Positions 16,155-25,439 of a DNA stretch of 36,589 nt are shown here, in pieces. The stretch is from assembly GCA_009777995.1 (NCBI GenBank), contig WRKT01000024.1:1-36589 (forward strand). Reading direction: 5' to 3'. The translations under genes and the position numbers were made by a program. Source of the stretch: Treponema sp. GTDB lineage: Bacteria; Spirochaetota; Spirochaetia; Treponematales; Breznakiellaceae. The notes below the pieces were generated by a model. The model ran no database searches. It saw nothing but the letters and a program-made list of their open reading frames with translations, and had not been told where the DNA came from. Position 1 is the first letter of the stretch. Every line of letters starts with the position of its first letter.

Positions 16155-18275
16155 ATGGCAAAAAGTGCCGTGGCAAAAAAAGAAAACAAAAAAATTCTCG
16201 TCATTGTGGAATCTCCTGCCAAGGCGAAAACCATAGAGAAGTATCTTGGCAGCTCTTATACAGTAAAAGCTTCAATGGGGCATCTTATCGATCTTCCTAA
16301 GTCAAGGCTTGCAATTGATGTCCTTGGAGATTTTGAACCTGAGTATATTACCGTTAGGGGCAGGGCCAAGCTTTTAAAAGAGCTTCAGGGTGATGCAAAG
16401 AAAGCCGGTTCTGTGCTCCTTGCAAGTGATAATGACCGTGAGGGGGAAGCCATCGCCTGGCATTTGAAAAATGCAATCAGTGCAAAAACTGCAAAGGTGC
16501 CAATTCAAAGAATAGCATTTAACGAAATCACCCCCATTGCAATTAACGATGCAATTTCAAGGCCCACAGAAATTGATGAAGCAAAGGTTAATGCTCAAAA
16601 AGCGAGGAGGGTGCTTGATCGCCTTGTAGGTTATAATCTCTCGCCTCTATTATGGAAAAAGGTAAAGAATGGTCTCTCTGCAGGCAGGGTACAATCGGTT
16701 GCCCTAAGGCTTATTTGCGAAAGAGAAAAGGAAGTTGAATCCTTTATCCCCGAAGAGTATTGGAGCCTTGAAGCACATTTCAAAGTTGGTAAATCTTCCT
16801 ATACTGCACAACTTGTCCTATGGAAAGACTCAAAGCCCGAGCTGAAAAATGAAGATGAAGTCAAGGCAATAATCGAGGCTGTAAAAAACGGTGAATGTAT
16901 TGTTTCAGATATTAGAGAAACAGAAAGAACCATAAGGCCGAGGCCGCCATTTACAACTTCTCAGCTCCAGCAAACAGCGGCAAACCGCTTAGGTTTTAGC
17001 TCAAAGAAAACCATGCAAATTGCCCAGCAGCTCTATGAGGGAGTGAATCTTGATAATTCCAGAGTGGGTCTAATAAGTTATATGCGTACAGACTCTGTAA
17101 GGATTTCGCAGACGGCACTTGAAGAGCTGCGTAAATGGATCGGAGAAAAGTATCCGAAAGATCTACCCGAGAAGGCCAATGTATATACTCAAGGGAGTAA
17201 AGCTCAAGATGCACATGAGGCCATAAGGCCGACCTATGTTAATTATACCCCCGAGAGCATAAAGGAATACCTAAGCAAGGATCAATTAAAACTCTATACA
17301 ATAATCTGGGAGCGTTTCGTTTCATGTCAAATGAATAATGCAAGAACAAGAACCGTAAGTGCTGACATTCAAGTTTTGACAAGTGAAGGCTCTGCAATAT
17401 TCCGTGTATCCGGAACCAAGGTTATTGAAAAAGGTTTTTATCAGGTGATGAAACTCCTTGCATCAAAGGACGAGAAGGGAAGTCCATACCCTTCATTAAA
17501 AAAAGGTGATGTTGTAAAAATCGATGAGTTCCGTCCCGAGCAGCATTTTACCCTTGGCCCTGCGCGTTATACCGATGCATCAATCGTAAAAACCCTGGAA
17601 GAAAAGGGAATCGGGAGGCCATCAACCTATGTCCCGATAATTTCGGTTCTTCTTGATCGTTATTATGTTACAAGATCAAATAAACAGCTTATTCCCACTC
17701 TTTTAGGCAAAATGATAAACGATCTCCTGGTAGAAAATTTTTCACAAGTGGTGGATGCAAACTTTACAGCTTCCATGGAAACAATGCTTGATGAAGTCGA
17801 AGAAAGTCATAGATCATGGCCTCAGATGATAAGGGAATTTTGGGATCCCTTCAAGGACAGGGTGGAAGAGGTAAGCAAGACCCTAGAATCCTATAAGGGC
17901 ATCTTGGATGAAGTGACCGATTATGTTTGCGAAAAATGCGGCAAGAACCTTGTAAAAAAACTTGGCCGCTTCGGCTTCTTCCTCGCCTGCTCAGGGTTTC
18001 CCGATTGCAGAAATACAAAATCCATTCCCCTTGCAAATTGTCCAAAATGCGAAGGGCAAATTGTTTCAAGGAAAACAAAGGGCAGAGGCAAGGAATTCTA
18101 TGGCTGTACAAATTATCCTGACTGTGATTTTATTTGCCATTTTAAACCTGTTGACGAGAACTGTATTAAGTGCGGACAGTTCCTTGTTGAAAAATATGAT
18201 AAGAGGAACGGAAGCCATAGGGCCTGTGTAAACCCCTCTTGCGGTTATATTAAGGAAGAAGCTGATGGTCAATAG
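16155..18275 (+). CDS. topA: DNA topoisomerase I (type IA)
   Basis: It relaxes negative supercoils by single-strand passage. The 706-aa protein has an N-terminal TOPRIM domain (VIVESPAKAKTIEKYL, then ASDNDREGEAIAWHL with the metal-binding acidic residues), the active-site Tyr309 in LISYMRTDSVRIS, and three C-terminal four-cysteine zinc ribbons (CEKCGKNL...CSGFPDC, CPKCEG...CTNYPDC, CIKCGQF...CVNPSC). Length and order are normal. A purine-rich AAGAAG lies just ahead of ATG 16155. It overlaps the second xer gene by 11 bp. Confidence 0.97.
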   Translation: MAKSAVAKKENKKILVIVESPAKAKTIEKYLGSSYTVKASMGHLIDLPKSRLAIDVLGDFEPEYITVRGRAKLLKELQGDAKKAGSVLLASDNDREGEAIAWHLKNAISAKTAKVPIQRIAFNEITPIAINDAISRPTEIDEAKVNAQKARRVLDRLVGYNLSPLLWKKVKNGLSAGRVQSVALRLICEREKEVESFIPEEYWSLEAHFKVGKSSYTAQLVLWKDSKPELKNEDEVKAIIEAVKNGECIVSDIRETERTIRPRPPFTTSQLQQTAANRLGFSSKKTMQIAQQLYEGVNLDNSRVGLISYMRTDSVRISQTALEELRKWIGEKYPKDLPEKANVYTQGSKAQDAHEAIRPTYVNYTPESIKEYLSKDQLKLYTIIWERFVSCQMNNARTRTVSADIQVLTSEGSAIFRVSGTKVIEKGFYQVMKLLASKDEKGSPYPSLKKGDVVKIDEFRPEQHFTLGPARYTDASIVKTLEEKGIGRPSTYVPIISVLLDRYYVTRSNKQLIPTLLGKMINDLLVENFSQVVDANFTASMETMLDEVEESHRSWPQMIREFWDPFKDRVEEVSKTLESYKGILDEVTDYVCEKCGKNLVKKLGRFGFFLACSGFPDCRNTKSIPLANCPKCEGQIVSRKTKGRGKEFYGCTNYPDCDFICHFKPVDENCIKCGQFLVEKYDKRNGSHRACVNPSCGYIKEEADGQ

Positions 18276-19164
18276 AATGGAAGAGTACCTCGCCTACCTT
18301 TCCTCAGTGCGCGGATTATCCGAGCGTACTTCCTCAGCTTATGGACGTGATCTTGCACATTTTTCTGCCTACTGTGCAAACTATGGCATTATTCCTGAAA
18401 ATGCAACTCAGTCCCAGGTAAGGGGATTTATTGCAGATTTAAGTGCCGAAGGTGCCGCCTCTGTCAGCGTAAACAGGGCCCTCTCTTCGATCCGCGGCTT
18501 TTACCGCTGGCTTGTACGCTTCGGCTTCAGTGAAAACGATCCGACAGTACCCCTTAAGAACCTTAAAACCCCCAAGATTTTGCCGACCTTCCTCTGGGAG
18601 GGGGAAATGGCGCATTTTTCTGAGCTGCCGGAAAAGGCAGGTATACTATGGCCGGAGCGGGATAAGGCCCTGATACTTTCGATTTACTCAGGGGGCTTAA
18701 GAGTCTCGGAGGCCTCATCCTTAAATGTAAGCAATATAGAAAAAGATTTTTCGGGAGCAAGGATAATAGGGAAGGGTAATAAAGAAAGATTCATTTTCTT
18801 TTCAGATGAAGCTAAGGAGGCCCTTATCAATTATCTACCTGCAAGGTTAAAACAAATTAAGGCAGAGCGTCCCACAGATCGTCTTTTTATTAGCCGTAAG
18901 GGTGCCCCCCTTTCTGTGCCGGGTCTTCGTTGGATCATTTCAAGATACTCGGAGAGATCAGGGCTCGGTAAACACATAAACCCGCATTCACTAAGGCATA
19001 GCTTTGCAACACATCTTGTTAATTCAGGTTGTGATGTAAGAGTGGTTCAGGAACTGCTCGGTCATTCAAGCATAAGCACCACCCAGCGTTATACCCATGT
19101 GAACATAGAACATTTAAGAAAGGTTTATGAAAAGGCCCATCCCCACGGAGGGAAAAGGAAGTAA
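18265..19164 (+). CDS. Tyrosine recombinase, XerC/XerD type (second copy)
   Basis: This is a 299-aa integrase-family protein with all catalytic residues: R146 (GLRVSE), K170 (GKGNKER), H241 and R244 (HSLRH), H267 (LLGH) and Y276 (RYTH). ATG 18265 lies 6 bp after GGAAG; an alternative ATG at 18277 lacks a good site. It is placed between topA and hslV, the spot held by xerC (codV) in many Firmicutes, so XerC is the slightly better guess. Bases 18991-19010 are identical to 15011-15030 of the first copy, at the HxxR motif. It overlaps topA by 11 bp and precedes hslV by 2 bp. Confidence 0.92.
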   Translation: MVNRMEEYLAYLSSVRGLSERTSSAYGRDLAHFSAYCANYGIIPENATQSQVRGFIADLSAEGAASVSVNRALSSIRGFYRWLVRFGFSENDPTVPLKNLKTPKILPTFLWEGEMAHFSELPEKAGILWPERDKALILSIYSGGLRVSEASSLNVSNIEKDFSGARIIGKGNKERFIFFSDEAKEALINYLPARLKQIKAERPTDRLFISRKGAPLSVPGLRWIISRYSERSGLGKHINPHSLRHSFATHLVNSGCDVRVVQELLGHSSISTTQRYTHVNIEHLRKVYEKAHPHGGKRK

Positions 19165-19166
19165 AA

Positions 19167-19724
19167 ATGGGAGATAAACAGAAGATACATGCAACTACTA
19201 TTATCGCAGTGCGCAGAAACGGAAAGGTTGCAATGGCGGCAGACGGCCAGGTAACATTTGGTTCCACTGTAATGAAAAATAATGCACGCAAGCTAAGGCG
19301 CCTTTTAGACGGAAAGGTCCTCTGCGGGTTTGCAGGTGCAACTGCTGACGTTTTTTCCCTCTTCGATAGATTTGAAGCAAAGCTGAAAGAATATTCAGGA
19401 GATCTTACCCGTGCAGCAGTTGAGCTTGCAAGGGAGTGGCGCACCGACAGGGCCCTTCGCCGTCTTGAAGCGATGCTCCTTGTTGCAGACCTGAACAAGA
19501 CCCTGCTAGTCTCAGGCACAGGAGATGTCATAGAACCGGCTGAGGATGCCCAAGCCATCGGCTCAGGGGGCAGTTTTGCCTATGCTGCAGCGCTGGCCTA
19601 TCTTGACGGATCAAATTTATCTGCCGCTGAAATTGCAGAGAAAAGTTTGAGGATCGCAGGCAATATTTGTATTTATACAAACGAGCAAATATGTATAGAG
19701 GAGCTTAACAATGACCGCGAATAA
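19167..19724 (+). CDS. hslV: ATP-dependent protease subunit HslV
   Basis: HslV is the proteasome-like peptidase core of HslUV. The 185-aa product carries [19 protein letters not shown] with Thr10 as the expected N-terminal nucleophile once MGDKQKIHA is removed; this nine-residue leader resembles the HA-TT leaders in other bacteria. The later [13 protein letters not shown] segment is also conserved. Its stop overlaps the hslU start by 14 bp. HslVU is not known to me from T. pallidum, but related treponemes have it. Confidence 0.95.
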   Translation: MGDKQKIHATTIIAVRRNGKVAMAADGQVTFGSTVMKNNARKLRRLLDGKVLCGFAGATADVFSLFDRFEAKLKEYSGDLTRAAVELAREWRTDRALRRLEAMLLVADLNKTLLVSGTGDVIEPAEDAQAIGSGGSFAYAAALAYLDGSNLSAAEIAEKSLRIAGNICIYTNEQICIEELNNDRE

Positions 19725-21273
19725 TATGGATAAGCTTAGCCCCAGAGAAATTGTTGCCGAATTGGATAAATACATTGTAGGCCAAAAGAAGGCAAAAAGA
19801 GCAGTTGCAGTAGCCCTTAGAAACCGTATTCGCCGTCTTAAAATAAGCGCAGAAATGAGGGAAGACATTACCCCAAAGAATATTTTAATGATAGGTCCGA
19901 CAGGTGTCGGTAAAACCGAAATTGCAAGAAGGCTTGCAAAGCTTGCAGGCTCCCCATTCATCAAGGTTGAGGCGACCAAGTATACCGAGGTCGGCTATGT
20001 GGGAAGAGATGTCGAATCCATGGTTCGTGACCTTATGTCCGCAGGTGTGCAGATGGTAAAGCAGGAAATGCAGGAATCTGTTACTGCCGATGCCGAAAAA
20101 CGTGCAGAAGAAGCTCTTCTTGACCTTCTCCTGCCCGGAACCGGGAAAAAACCGCAGAGAAATCCGGGGCCTGCAACAATGGTAAGGCCAATGGGAACCT
20201 TCTCTATTCCAACAAACGGAAACCACTCTCATCTTATGGGCACTGCAATTCAGATAGGAATTCCGGCAAGTGCCTCAAAGCAGAAAGACGACTTAATCGA
20301 AGAGAATAATATCGATGCGGCTAATGATGATGGTACTAATCAACATGATCAAATCGATGGCGAAGCAATAGGACCCGAAGAAAAGCCTGCAATTAATCAA
20401 ACAAGGGAAAAGTTTAGAACCATGCTTAGGGAGGGAAAACTCGAGGACAAAACCGTAGAAATTACGGTAAGTCAGAGCCCCCAGATCCCTGCCTTCGAGA
20501 TGATGGGCGCAAACATGGAAGACTTTGAAGCAAGTCTTTCAGGAATAGCGGGACTCTTCGGGGGAAGCAGAAAGAAAAAGCTCGTAACAGTAAAACGGGC
20601 AAGGGAAATTCTCTTAAATGAGGAATCCGAGAAGCTCATTGACCGGGACCGTGTAAATGATGAGGCCCGCCAAAGAGTTGAAGAAACCGGAATCATTTTT
20701 ATCGATGAAATGGATAAAATCGCAGTAAAAAGTGACAGGGGAGGAGGGCCCGATGTTTCAAGGGAAGGAGTTCAGCGCGATATTCTGCCAATAGTGGAAG
20801 GCGCAACTGTCAATACGAAATGGGGCCCTGTGAATACAAGTCATATTCTCTTCATAGCAGCAGGCGCCTTCAACCTTGCAAAGCCATCGGATTTAATCCC
20901 TGAGCTGCAGGGGCGCTTCCCCCTCCGTGTTGAGCTTGACTCTCTGGGCAAGGATGACTTCCTCCGTATCCTCACTGAGCCAAAGAACGCCCTTACAAAG
21001 CAGTATATCGAACTTTTAGCCACTGAAGACGTTGCTATCGAGTTTACCCCCGAGGCCATAGATCGCCTGGCAGACCTTGCGGCAGACGTTAATTCAAAGC
21101 TCGAAAATATCGGTGCACGCCGCCTCCATACCATCATGGAAGCCCTGCTTGAAGAGCTTTCCTTTGAGGCCCCCGATATCAGCCCTGCAAAGGTGCCGAT
21201 CACAGTTGATTATGTCAACGAGAAACTTAAAACCCTGGTAACAGATCAGGACCTTGGAAGGTATATTCTTTGA
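19711..21273 (+). CDS. hslU: ATP-dependent protease ATPase subunit HslU, long I-domain
   Basis: HslU is the AAA+ unfoldase that feeds HslV. The Walker A GPTGVGKT is at residues 62-69, the pore loop GYVGRD follows, Walker B is FIDEMDKI, and the chain ends in DLGRYIL, the tail that inserts in HslV to activate it. At 520 aa it is about 75 longer than E. coli HslU (443). Most of the excess is a low-complexity, Asn/Asp/Gln-rich stretch at about residues 144-228 inside the I-domain, before [16 protein letters not shown] 19711 has AGAGGAG 7 bp upstream; a second ATG at 19726 is unlikely. Confidence 0.95.
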   Translation: MTANNMDKLSPREIVAELDKYIVGQKKAKRAVAVALRNRIRRLKISAEMREDITPKNILMIGPTGVGKTEIARRLAKLAGSPFIKVEATKYTEVGYVGRDVESMVRDLMSAGVQMVKQEMQESVTADAEKRAEEALLDLLLPGTGKKPQRNPGPATMVRPMGTFSIPTNGNHSHLMGTAIQIGIPASASKQKDDLIEENNIDAANDDGTNQHDQIDGEAIGPEEKPAINQTREKFRTMLREGKLEDKTVEITVSQSPQIPAFEMMGANMEDFEASLSGIAGLFGGSRKKKLVTVKRAREILLNEESEKLIDRDRVNDEARQRVEETGIIFIDEMDKIAVKSDRGGGPDVSREGVQRDILPIVEGATVNTKWGPVNTSHILFIAAGAFNLAKPSDLIPELQGRFPLRVELDSLGKDDFLRILTEPKNALTKQYIELLATEDVAIEFTPEAIDRLADLAADVNSKLENIGARRLHTIMEALLEELSFEAPDISPAKVPITVDYVNEKLKTLVTDQDLGRYIL

Positions 21274-21276
21274 TTA

Positions 21277-21303
21277 TTAAGATTTATTTTTATTTGCCGA
21301 TTA
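21277..21303 (+). promoter_or_regulatory. Sigma-28-like flagellar promoter before flgB
   Basis: TTAA (21277-21280), 15 bp, then GCCGATTA (21296-21303) closely matches the sigma-28 (FliA) consensus TAAA-N15-GCCGATAA. It lies in the only gap (48 bp) between hslU and flgB, and transcription would begin about 10 bp before the ribosome site AGGAG (21311-21315). The -10 differs from consensus at one base. Confidence 0.65.
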
Positions 21304-21321
21304 TTGATATAGGAGAAACTT

Positions 21322-21744
21322 ATGATGGTAAACAATAGTTTCAGTAAAAGCATAGATTTACTCCATAGGGCTATGAGCACCTCTTCCTTAAGGGGAGCTG
21401 TAATCGGTAATAATCTTGCGAATGCGGATGTACCCAATTTTAAGCGCACAGACGTTAACTTTGAAAGTGAACTCGGGCGTGCCCTGAAAACAGAGAAGCA
21501 AAGACCTGCTCTGGAGCTGAATCGAACCCACCAAAGACATTTCCCGAACTGGGAGCCCCTGGATTATAGGGAAGTAATGCCGAGGCGGGTTCTGGACTAT
21601 GTTAGTCAGTCAAATAATAACGGAAACAATGTTGACCCTGAAGAAGAGTTCAGCCTGCTCCTAAGGAATCAGCTCCGTTACTCATTACTTGCCCAAATGG
21701 CAACTTTTGAGTTCAGTCAAGTAAATATGGTCTTGAGAGGATAG
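21322..21744 (+). CDS. flgB: Flagellar basal-body rod protein FlgB
   Basis: FlgB forms the proximal rod of the (periplasmic) flagellum. The 140-aa protein has the rod-family N-terminus with helical SKSIDLLHRAMSTSSLRGAVIGNNLANADVPNFKRTDVNFE, and ends with a second helix (LLRNQLRYSLLAQMATFEFSQVNMVLRG), the two parts that coil together in rod proteins. Two ATGs are adjacent (21322, 21325); AGGAG lies 6 or 9 bp upstream. It heads the operon behind the sigma-28-like promoter. FlgC follows after 5 bp. Confidence 0.96.
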   Translation: MMVNNSFSKSIDLLHRAMSTSSLRGAVIGNNLANADVPNFKRTDVNFESELGRALKTEKQRPALELNRTHQRHFPNWEPLDYREVMPRRVLDYVSQSNNNGNNVDPEEEFSLLLRNQLRYSLLAQMATFEFSQVNMVLRG

Positions 21745-21749
21745 TATAG

Positions 21750-22211
21750 ATGGGACTTTTTACGGCAATTAATATAGCAGCATCAGGAATGTCGGCGCAG
21801 AGAACAAGGGTAGATGTCATATCGGATAATATGGCAAATGCATCTACCACCCGCACCACTGAAGGAGGCCCCTTTAGAAGGAGCAGGGTAGTAATGCGTC
21901 CGAGGGTAGACGGCCCGTATTGGCGCTCTCCCTTTTTACCGCAGGCAATGGATAATGGCCTTGGAAGAGGGGTTCGCATAGTCGAGATACAGAAGGATCA
22001 TCAGACCGAAAATAGGCTTGTTTACGATCCCTCACACCCCGATGCAATCTTGAGCGGTCCAAGGGCAGGTTATGTGGAAATGCCGAATGTGGATATAGTC
22101 AGCGAAATGCTTGACATGATAGCCGCATCGCGTGCATACGAGGCAAATGCAGCAGTAATAGACGGCGCCAAAACAATGTTCCAAAGAGCATTGGAGATAG
22201 GCAGCAGATAA
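21750..22211 (+). CDS. flgC: Flagellar basal-body rod protein FlgC
   Basis: FlgC is the second proximal-rod protein. The 153-aa product starts with the rod motif FTAINIAASGMSAQRTRVDVISDNMANAST and ends with VDIVSEMLDMIAASRAYEANAAVIDGAKTMFQRALEIGSR, the standard C-terminal coiled helix of the flagellar axial family. The length is normal. GAGGA sits upstream of ATG 21750. It lies between flgB and fliE, the usual order. Confidence 0.96.
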   Translation: MGLFTAINIAASGMSAQRTRVDVISDNMANASTTRTTEGGPFRRSRVVMRPRVDGPYWRSPFLPQAMDNGLGRGVRIVEIQKDHQTENRLVYDPSHPDAILSGPRAGYVEMPNVDIVSEMLDMIAASRAYEANAAVIDGAKTMFQRALEIGSR

Positions 22212-22234
22212 TTAACTAATTTTAGGGAGGGCTT

Positions 22235-22621
22235 ATGTCAGTTTTTCGTCCGGAATTGAATATTTTTGGGAAAATCCCGAATTTGGATATGTCCGTAACA
22301 CACAGAAATCATATTAACACAAATCCTGCGACTTTTCCTGTCAGGGGAAGTCAGATCAATCATATTGGCGGAATCATAGGATCAGAGGCGGCAGTACGCT
22401 CGGGCGGTTTTGGAGAAGCCATGCTCCAAGCCCTTGACGGTGTAAGCGCCCATCAGCAATTTGCGACCAGCCTGCACGAGATGGCAATAATCGATCCCGA
22501 TTCAGTTGATGCCCATGACATTACAATTGCCCAGGCAGAGGCAAGTCTTTCTTTGAATATAGCCCGCAATGTTCTGAACCGACTGGTTCAGAGTTGGAGG
22601 GATTTAATTAATACACGATAA
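22235..22621 (+). CDS. fliE: Flagellar hook-basal body complex protein FliE
   Basis: FliE joins the MS ring to the rod. The 128-aa protein is somewhat longer than the enteric form (about 104 aa), with an extra, poorly conserved N-terminal region of about 40 residues. The C-terminal half (FGEAMLQALDGVSAHQQFATSLHEMAIIDPDSVDAHDITIAQAEASLSLNIARNVLNRLVQSWRDLINTR) shows the typical FliE helices. GGGAGG (22225-22230) sits 4 bp before ATG 22235. A small hairpin separates it from fliF. Confidence 0.93.
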   Translation: MSVFRPELNIFGKIPNLDMSVTHRNHINTNPATFPVRGSQINHIGGIIGSEAAVRSGGFGEAMLQALDGVSAHQQFATSLHEMAIIDPDSVDAHDITIAQAEASLSLNIARNVLNRLVQSWRDLINTR

Positions 22622-22627
22622 ACTGTA

Positions 22628-22644
22628 AAAAGGCGCAGCCTTTT
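22628..22644 (+). promoter_or_regulatory. Small perfect hairpin between fliE and fliF
   Basis: AAAAGGC-GCA-GCCTTTT is a 7-bp stem with a 3-nt loop, ending 18 bp before fliF. It has no separate U-run, so a full terminator is unlikely; it may be an mRNA processing or stability element that alters the ratio of FliE to FliF. Function is inferred. Confidence 0.4.
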
Positions 22645-22661
22645 AGCACGGGAGGGGAAAT

Positions 22662-24365
22662 ATGGAAGCTTTAAAAAAACTTATATCTCAAATAGGTGGG
22701 CTCTGGGGAAAATGGTCAATGGTCCAGCGCATGATCCTTGCAGGGATAGTTATTGGTATTTTGGTCGGAATTGGGGCACTCGTTTCGGTTTCGTCATCAC
22801 CTAATCTTGTACCATTAATTAACGCCCCGATAAGGGACGAAATGGCAAGGGACAGGATCATGATGAGACTCGATCAGGAAGGCGTTACTGCAACGGTTAA
22901 TGCCGCAGGTGTTATCATGGTTCAGGACAGGATGACTGCCCAAAGGATGATAGGTATTCTCGCAAGGGAAGACCTGATTCCCCAAGGGACAGACCCCTGG
23001 GCAATCTTTGACCGTGATCGCTGGACCATCACCGACTTTGAAAGAAACGTAAACCTCCGCAGGGCTATCACTCAAATGGTCACTGACCATATAAGGGCCC
23101 TTGACGATGTAGACAATGCAAATGTTACCATCGTGGTGCCCGCAGATCGCCTCTTTGCATCAGAGCAGAACCCTGTTACGGCAAGCGTTATCATCACCCC
23201 AAAACCCGGCAGCGACATTTTAGAGAATCGCAGAAAAATCGAAGGTATTCAAAAGCTCTTACAGTATGCCATCGAGGGATTAAGGGATGAGCATATAGTG
23301 ATAACCGATCATAGGGGAAATATCTTAAACGATTTTGCAGGCCTTGCCGAATGGGACAGGCTTACACGCATCGAAAGGGAAACCCAGATGATCCGCCGCC
23401 TTGAGGCTCAGTATAGGGCTCAGATTCTTCAGACCTTACAGAATACCTTTTCAGAAGACCGCGTAAGGGACCTTGATATAAGAATTACAATGGACATGTC
23501 ACAGAGAACCGTGGCAACCGAAGAGTTCTTCCCTATTACCTTCAGGGCAAGGACTCCGGGGCTTCCCTATGACGATTCAGAGTTCCTTGAGTCTGTTCCC
23601 CGCTCAACTGCAAGATCAAGCACCCACTGGGAGGGCACAGGTTTCAACCCCGAAGGCCCCGCAGGTGTAGAAGGCCATGTACCGCCCGCTTATAGGGACA
23701 TGTCAAACCTCTTTGGCCGCGTTACCCAAGACACTGAAACCGTCAACCATGAAATCAACTCCCGTGTAACTCACGAGGAAAGAAGTCCTGAGATTAACCG
23801 TGTTACTGTTTCTGTCAACATTGACGGCACATGGAGGTTAATGTTTGACGAGAGAAGAAACACAGTTATAGCCGAAGACGGCTCAAGGGCAAGGGTATAT
23901 ACGCCAATCCCGACAGAAGATTTAAGGGCCACCCAGGTTTTAATTCAGAATGCCATAGGGTATAATATGGCAAGGGGTGATGCCGTAACGGTACACAATA
24001 TTCAGTTTGACAGAACAAGGCAATTTGCCGATGAAGATGCCGCCTATTTCAGAAGGAAGCAGATGGAAACTGCAGTCCTTATCTTCCTTGGCGGCTTGGC
24101 ACTACTCCTTATTGCATTTATAGTATTCAGAACGATTTCAAGAGAGCTTGAAAGGCGCAGACGCCTTGAGGCCGAAGAAAGAGCCCGCAGGGAAGAAGCC
24201 TTAAGACAGCAGGCCCTACTGCAGGCCGAAGAAGACGGAATGGATGTGTCCATCTCTGTCGAAGAAAGGACTCGTCTGGAACTGCAGGAAGCTGTGGCAA
24301 ACATGACAAGGGAGCATCCGGAAGACGCCGCCCAGCTCATCCGCACTTGGCTATTGGAGGAATAG
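22662..24365 (+). CDS. fliF: Flagellar MS-ring protein FliF
   Basis: FliF builds the MS ring in the inner membrane. The 567-aa protein has one membrane helix at about residues 22-45, the periplasmic ring-building domains between, and a second helix at about 470-490 (AVLIFLGGLALLLIAFIVF), followed by a charged cytoplasmic tail (ERRRRLEAEERARREEAL region) whose end (EHPEDAAQLIRTWLLEE) is the FliG-binding element. ATG 22662 has GGGAGGGG upstream. The order fliE-fliF-fliG is standard. The length is normal. Confidence 0.97.
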   Translation: MEALKKLISQIGGLWGKWSMVQRMILAGIVIGILVGIGALVSVSSSPNLVPLINAPIRDEMARDRIMMRLDQEGVTATVNAAGVIMVQDRMTAQRMIGILAREDLIPQGTDPWAIFDRDRWTITDFERNVNLRRAITQMVTDHIRALDDVDNANVTIVVPADRLFASEQNPVTASVIITPKPGSDILENRRKIEGIQKLLQYAIEGLRDEHIVITDHRGNILNDFAGLAEWDRLTRIERETQMIRRLEAQYRAQILQTLQNTFSEDRVRDLDIRITMDMSQRTVATEEFFPITFRARTPGLPYDDSEFLESVPRSTARSSTHWEGTGFNPEGPAGVEGHVPPAYRDMSNLFGRVTQDTETVNHEINSRVTHEERSPEINRVTVSVNIDGTWRLMFDERRNTVIAEDGSRARVYTPIPTEDLRATQVLIQNAIGYNMARGDAVTVHNIQFDRTRQFADEDAAYFRRKQMETAVLIFLGGLALLLIAFIVFRTISRELERRRRLEAEERARREEALRQQALLQAEEDGMDVSISVEERTRLELQEAVANMTREHPEDAAQLIRTWLLEE

Positions 24366-24368
24366 AAA

Positions 24369-25424
24369 ATGGCAAAGGCAGCAGCAGGTGCCGCCGGGAG
24401 CGGCACAGCAAAGAAGAAAGGCCCCAAGGAATATACCGGCAGACAGAAAGCCGCAATTTTCCTTGTAACCATAGGCTCAGAAATTGCATCAGAAATTTTC
24501 AAGTACCTAAGGGAAGATGAGATTGAAACCCTGACCTTCGAGATTGCCCGTCTTGAAACAGTAGACCCCGAGCAGAAGGACGCCATCTTGCAGGAGTTCC
24601 AGGAACTGATGATGGCAAACCAGTTCATCTCCCAGGGCGGTATTGATTTTGCAAGAGAGCTTTTGGAGAAGTCACTTGGAAGCCAGAAAGCCATAGATAT
24701 TATTAATCGCCTGACTTCGAGCTTACAGGTAAGGCCATTTGACTTCATTCGAAGGACGGACCCTGCCCATCTTTTAAACTTTATACAACAGGAACATCCT
24801 CAGACCATTGCACTTATCCTTGCCTACCTTGAGCCTAATAAGGCATCGGTAATATTGCAGGGACTTCCTAACGAGGTTCAAAGTGATGTCGCCCGCCGTA
24901 TAGCTACAATGGATAGAACAAGTCCTGAAGTTCTGCGTGAAGTTGAGCGCGTCTTGGAGAAGAAGCTTTCCACCCTTTCAAGCGAAGATTATTCAGCGGC
25001 AGGCGGTGTTGAAGCCATTGTTGAAATTCTTAACCTTGTTGACCGTGCATCGGAGAAGCAGATTATCGAGGCACTTGAAGATGAAGACCCTGAGCTTGCA
25101 GAAGAAATCAAGAAGCGCATGTTCGTATTTGAAGACATTGTCATGCTTGATGACCGCTCAATCCAGAAGGTTATGCGCGAAGTTGATTCTCAGGAGCTTG
25201 CAAAGGCCCTAAAGAGTGTTGATACAGAAGTACAGGACAAGATATTCCGTAATATGTCAAAGCGTGCAGCAAGCATGCTCAAGGAAGATATGGAATATAT
25301 GGGTCCTGTAAGATTGAAGGATGTTGAAGAAGCCCAGCAAAAAATAGTTTCCATTATACGTCATCTTGAAGATACGGGTGAGATTGTTATTGCAAGGGCA
25401 GGTGAAGACGAACTGGTAGTTTAG
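24369..25424 (+). CDS. fliG: Flagellar motor switch protein FliG
   Basis: FliG is the rotor protein that receives torque from the stators. The 351-aa product has the EHPQTIALILAYL motif in the middle domain and the charged C-terminal region LDDRSIQKVMREVD...KIFRNMSKRAASMLKED, which in other bacteria carries the charged residues facing MotA. The N-terminus has an Ala/Gly-rich extension of about 20 residues (MAKAAAGAAGSGTAKKKGPK), seen in no enteric FliG I recall. GGAGGAA lies upstream. Some treponemes have a second fliG; only one is in this window. Confidence 0.97.
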   Translation: MAKAAAGAAGSGTAKKKGPKEYTGRQKAAIFLVTIGSEIASEIFKYLREDEIETLTFEIARLETVDPEQKDAILQEFQELMMANQFISQGGIDFARELLEKSLGSQKAIDIINRLTSSLQVRPFDFIRRTDPAHLLNFIQQEHPQTIALILAYLEPNKASVILQGLPNEVQSDVARRIATMDRTSPEVLREVERVLEKKLSTLSSEDYSAAGGVEAIVEILNLVDRASEKQIIEALEDEDPELAEEIKKRMFVFEDIVMLDDRSIQKVMREVDSQELAKALKSVDTEVQDKIFRNMSKRAASMLKEDMEYMGPVRLKDVEEAQQKIVSIIRHLEDTGEIVIARAGEDELVV

Positions 25425-25439
25425 TAGTGAGGTTAATTT

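Noticed and set aside
24044..24748. Minus-strand frame of 234 codons across fliF and fliG
   Set aside because: Serine-rich, low-complexity complement of two firm flagellar genes; no start signal and no family likeness.
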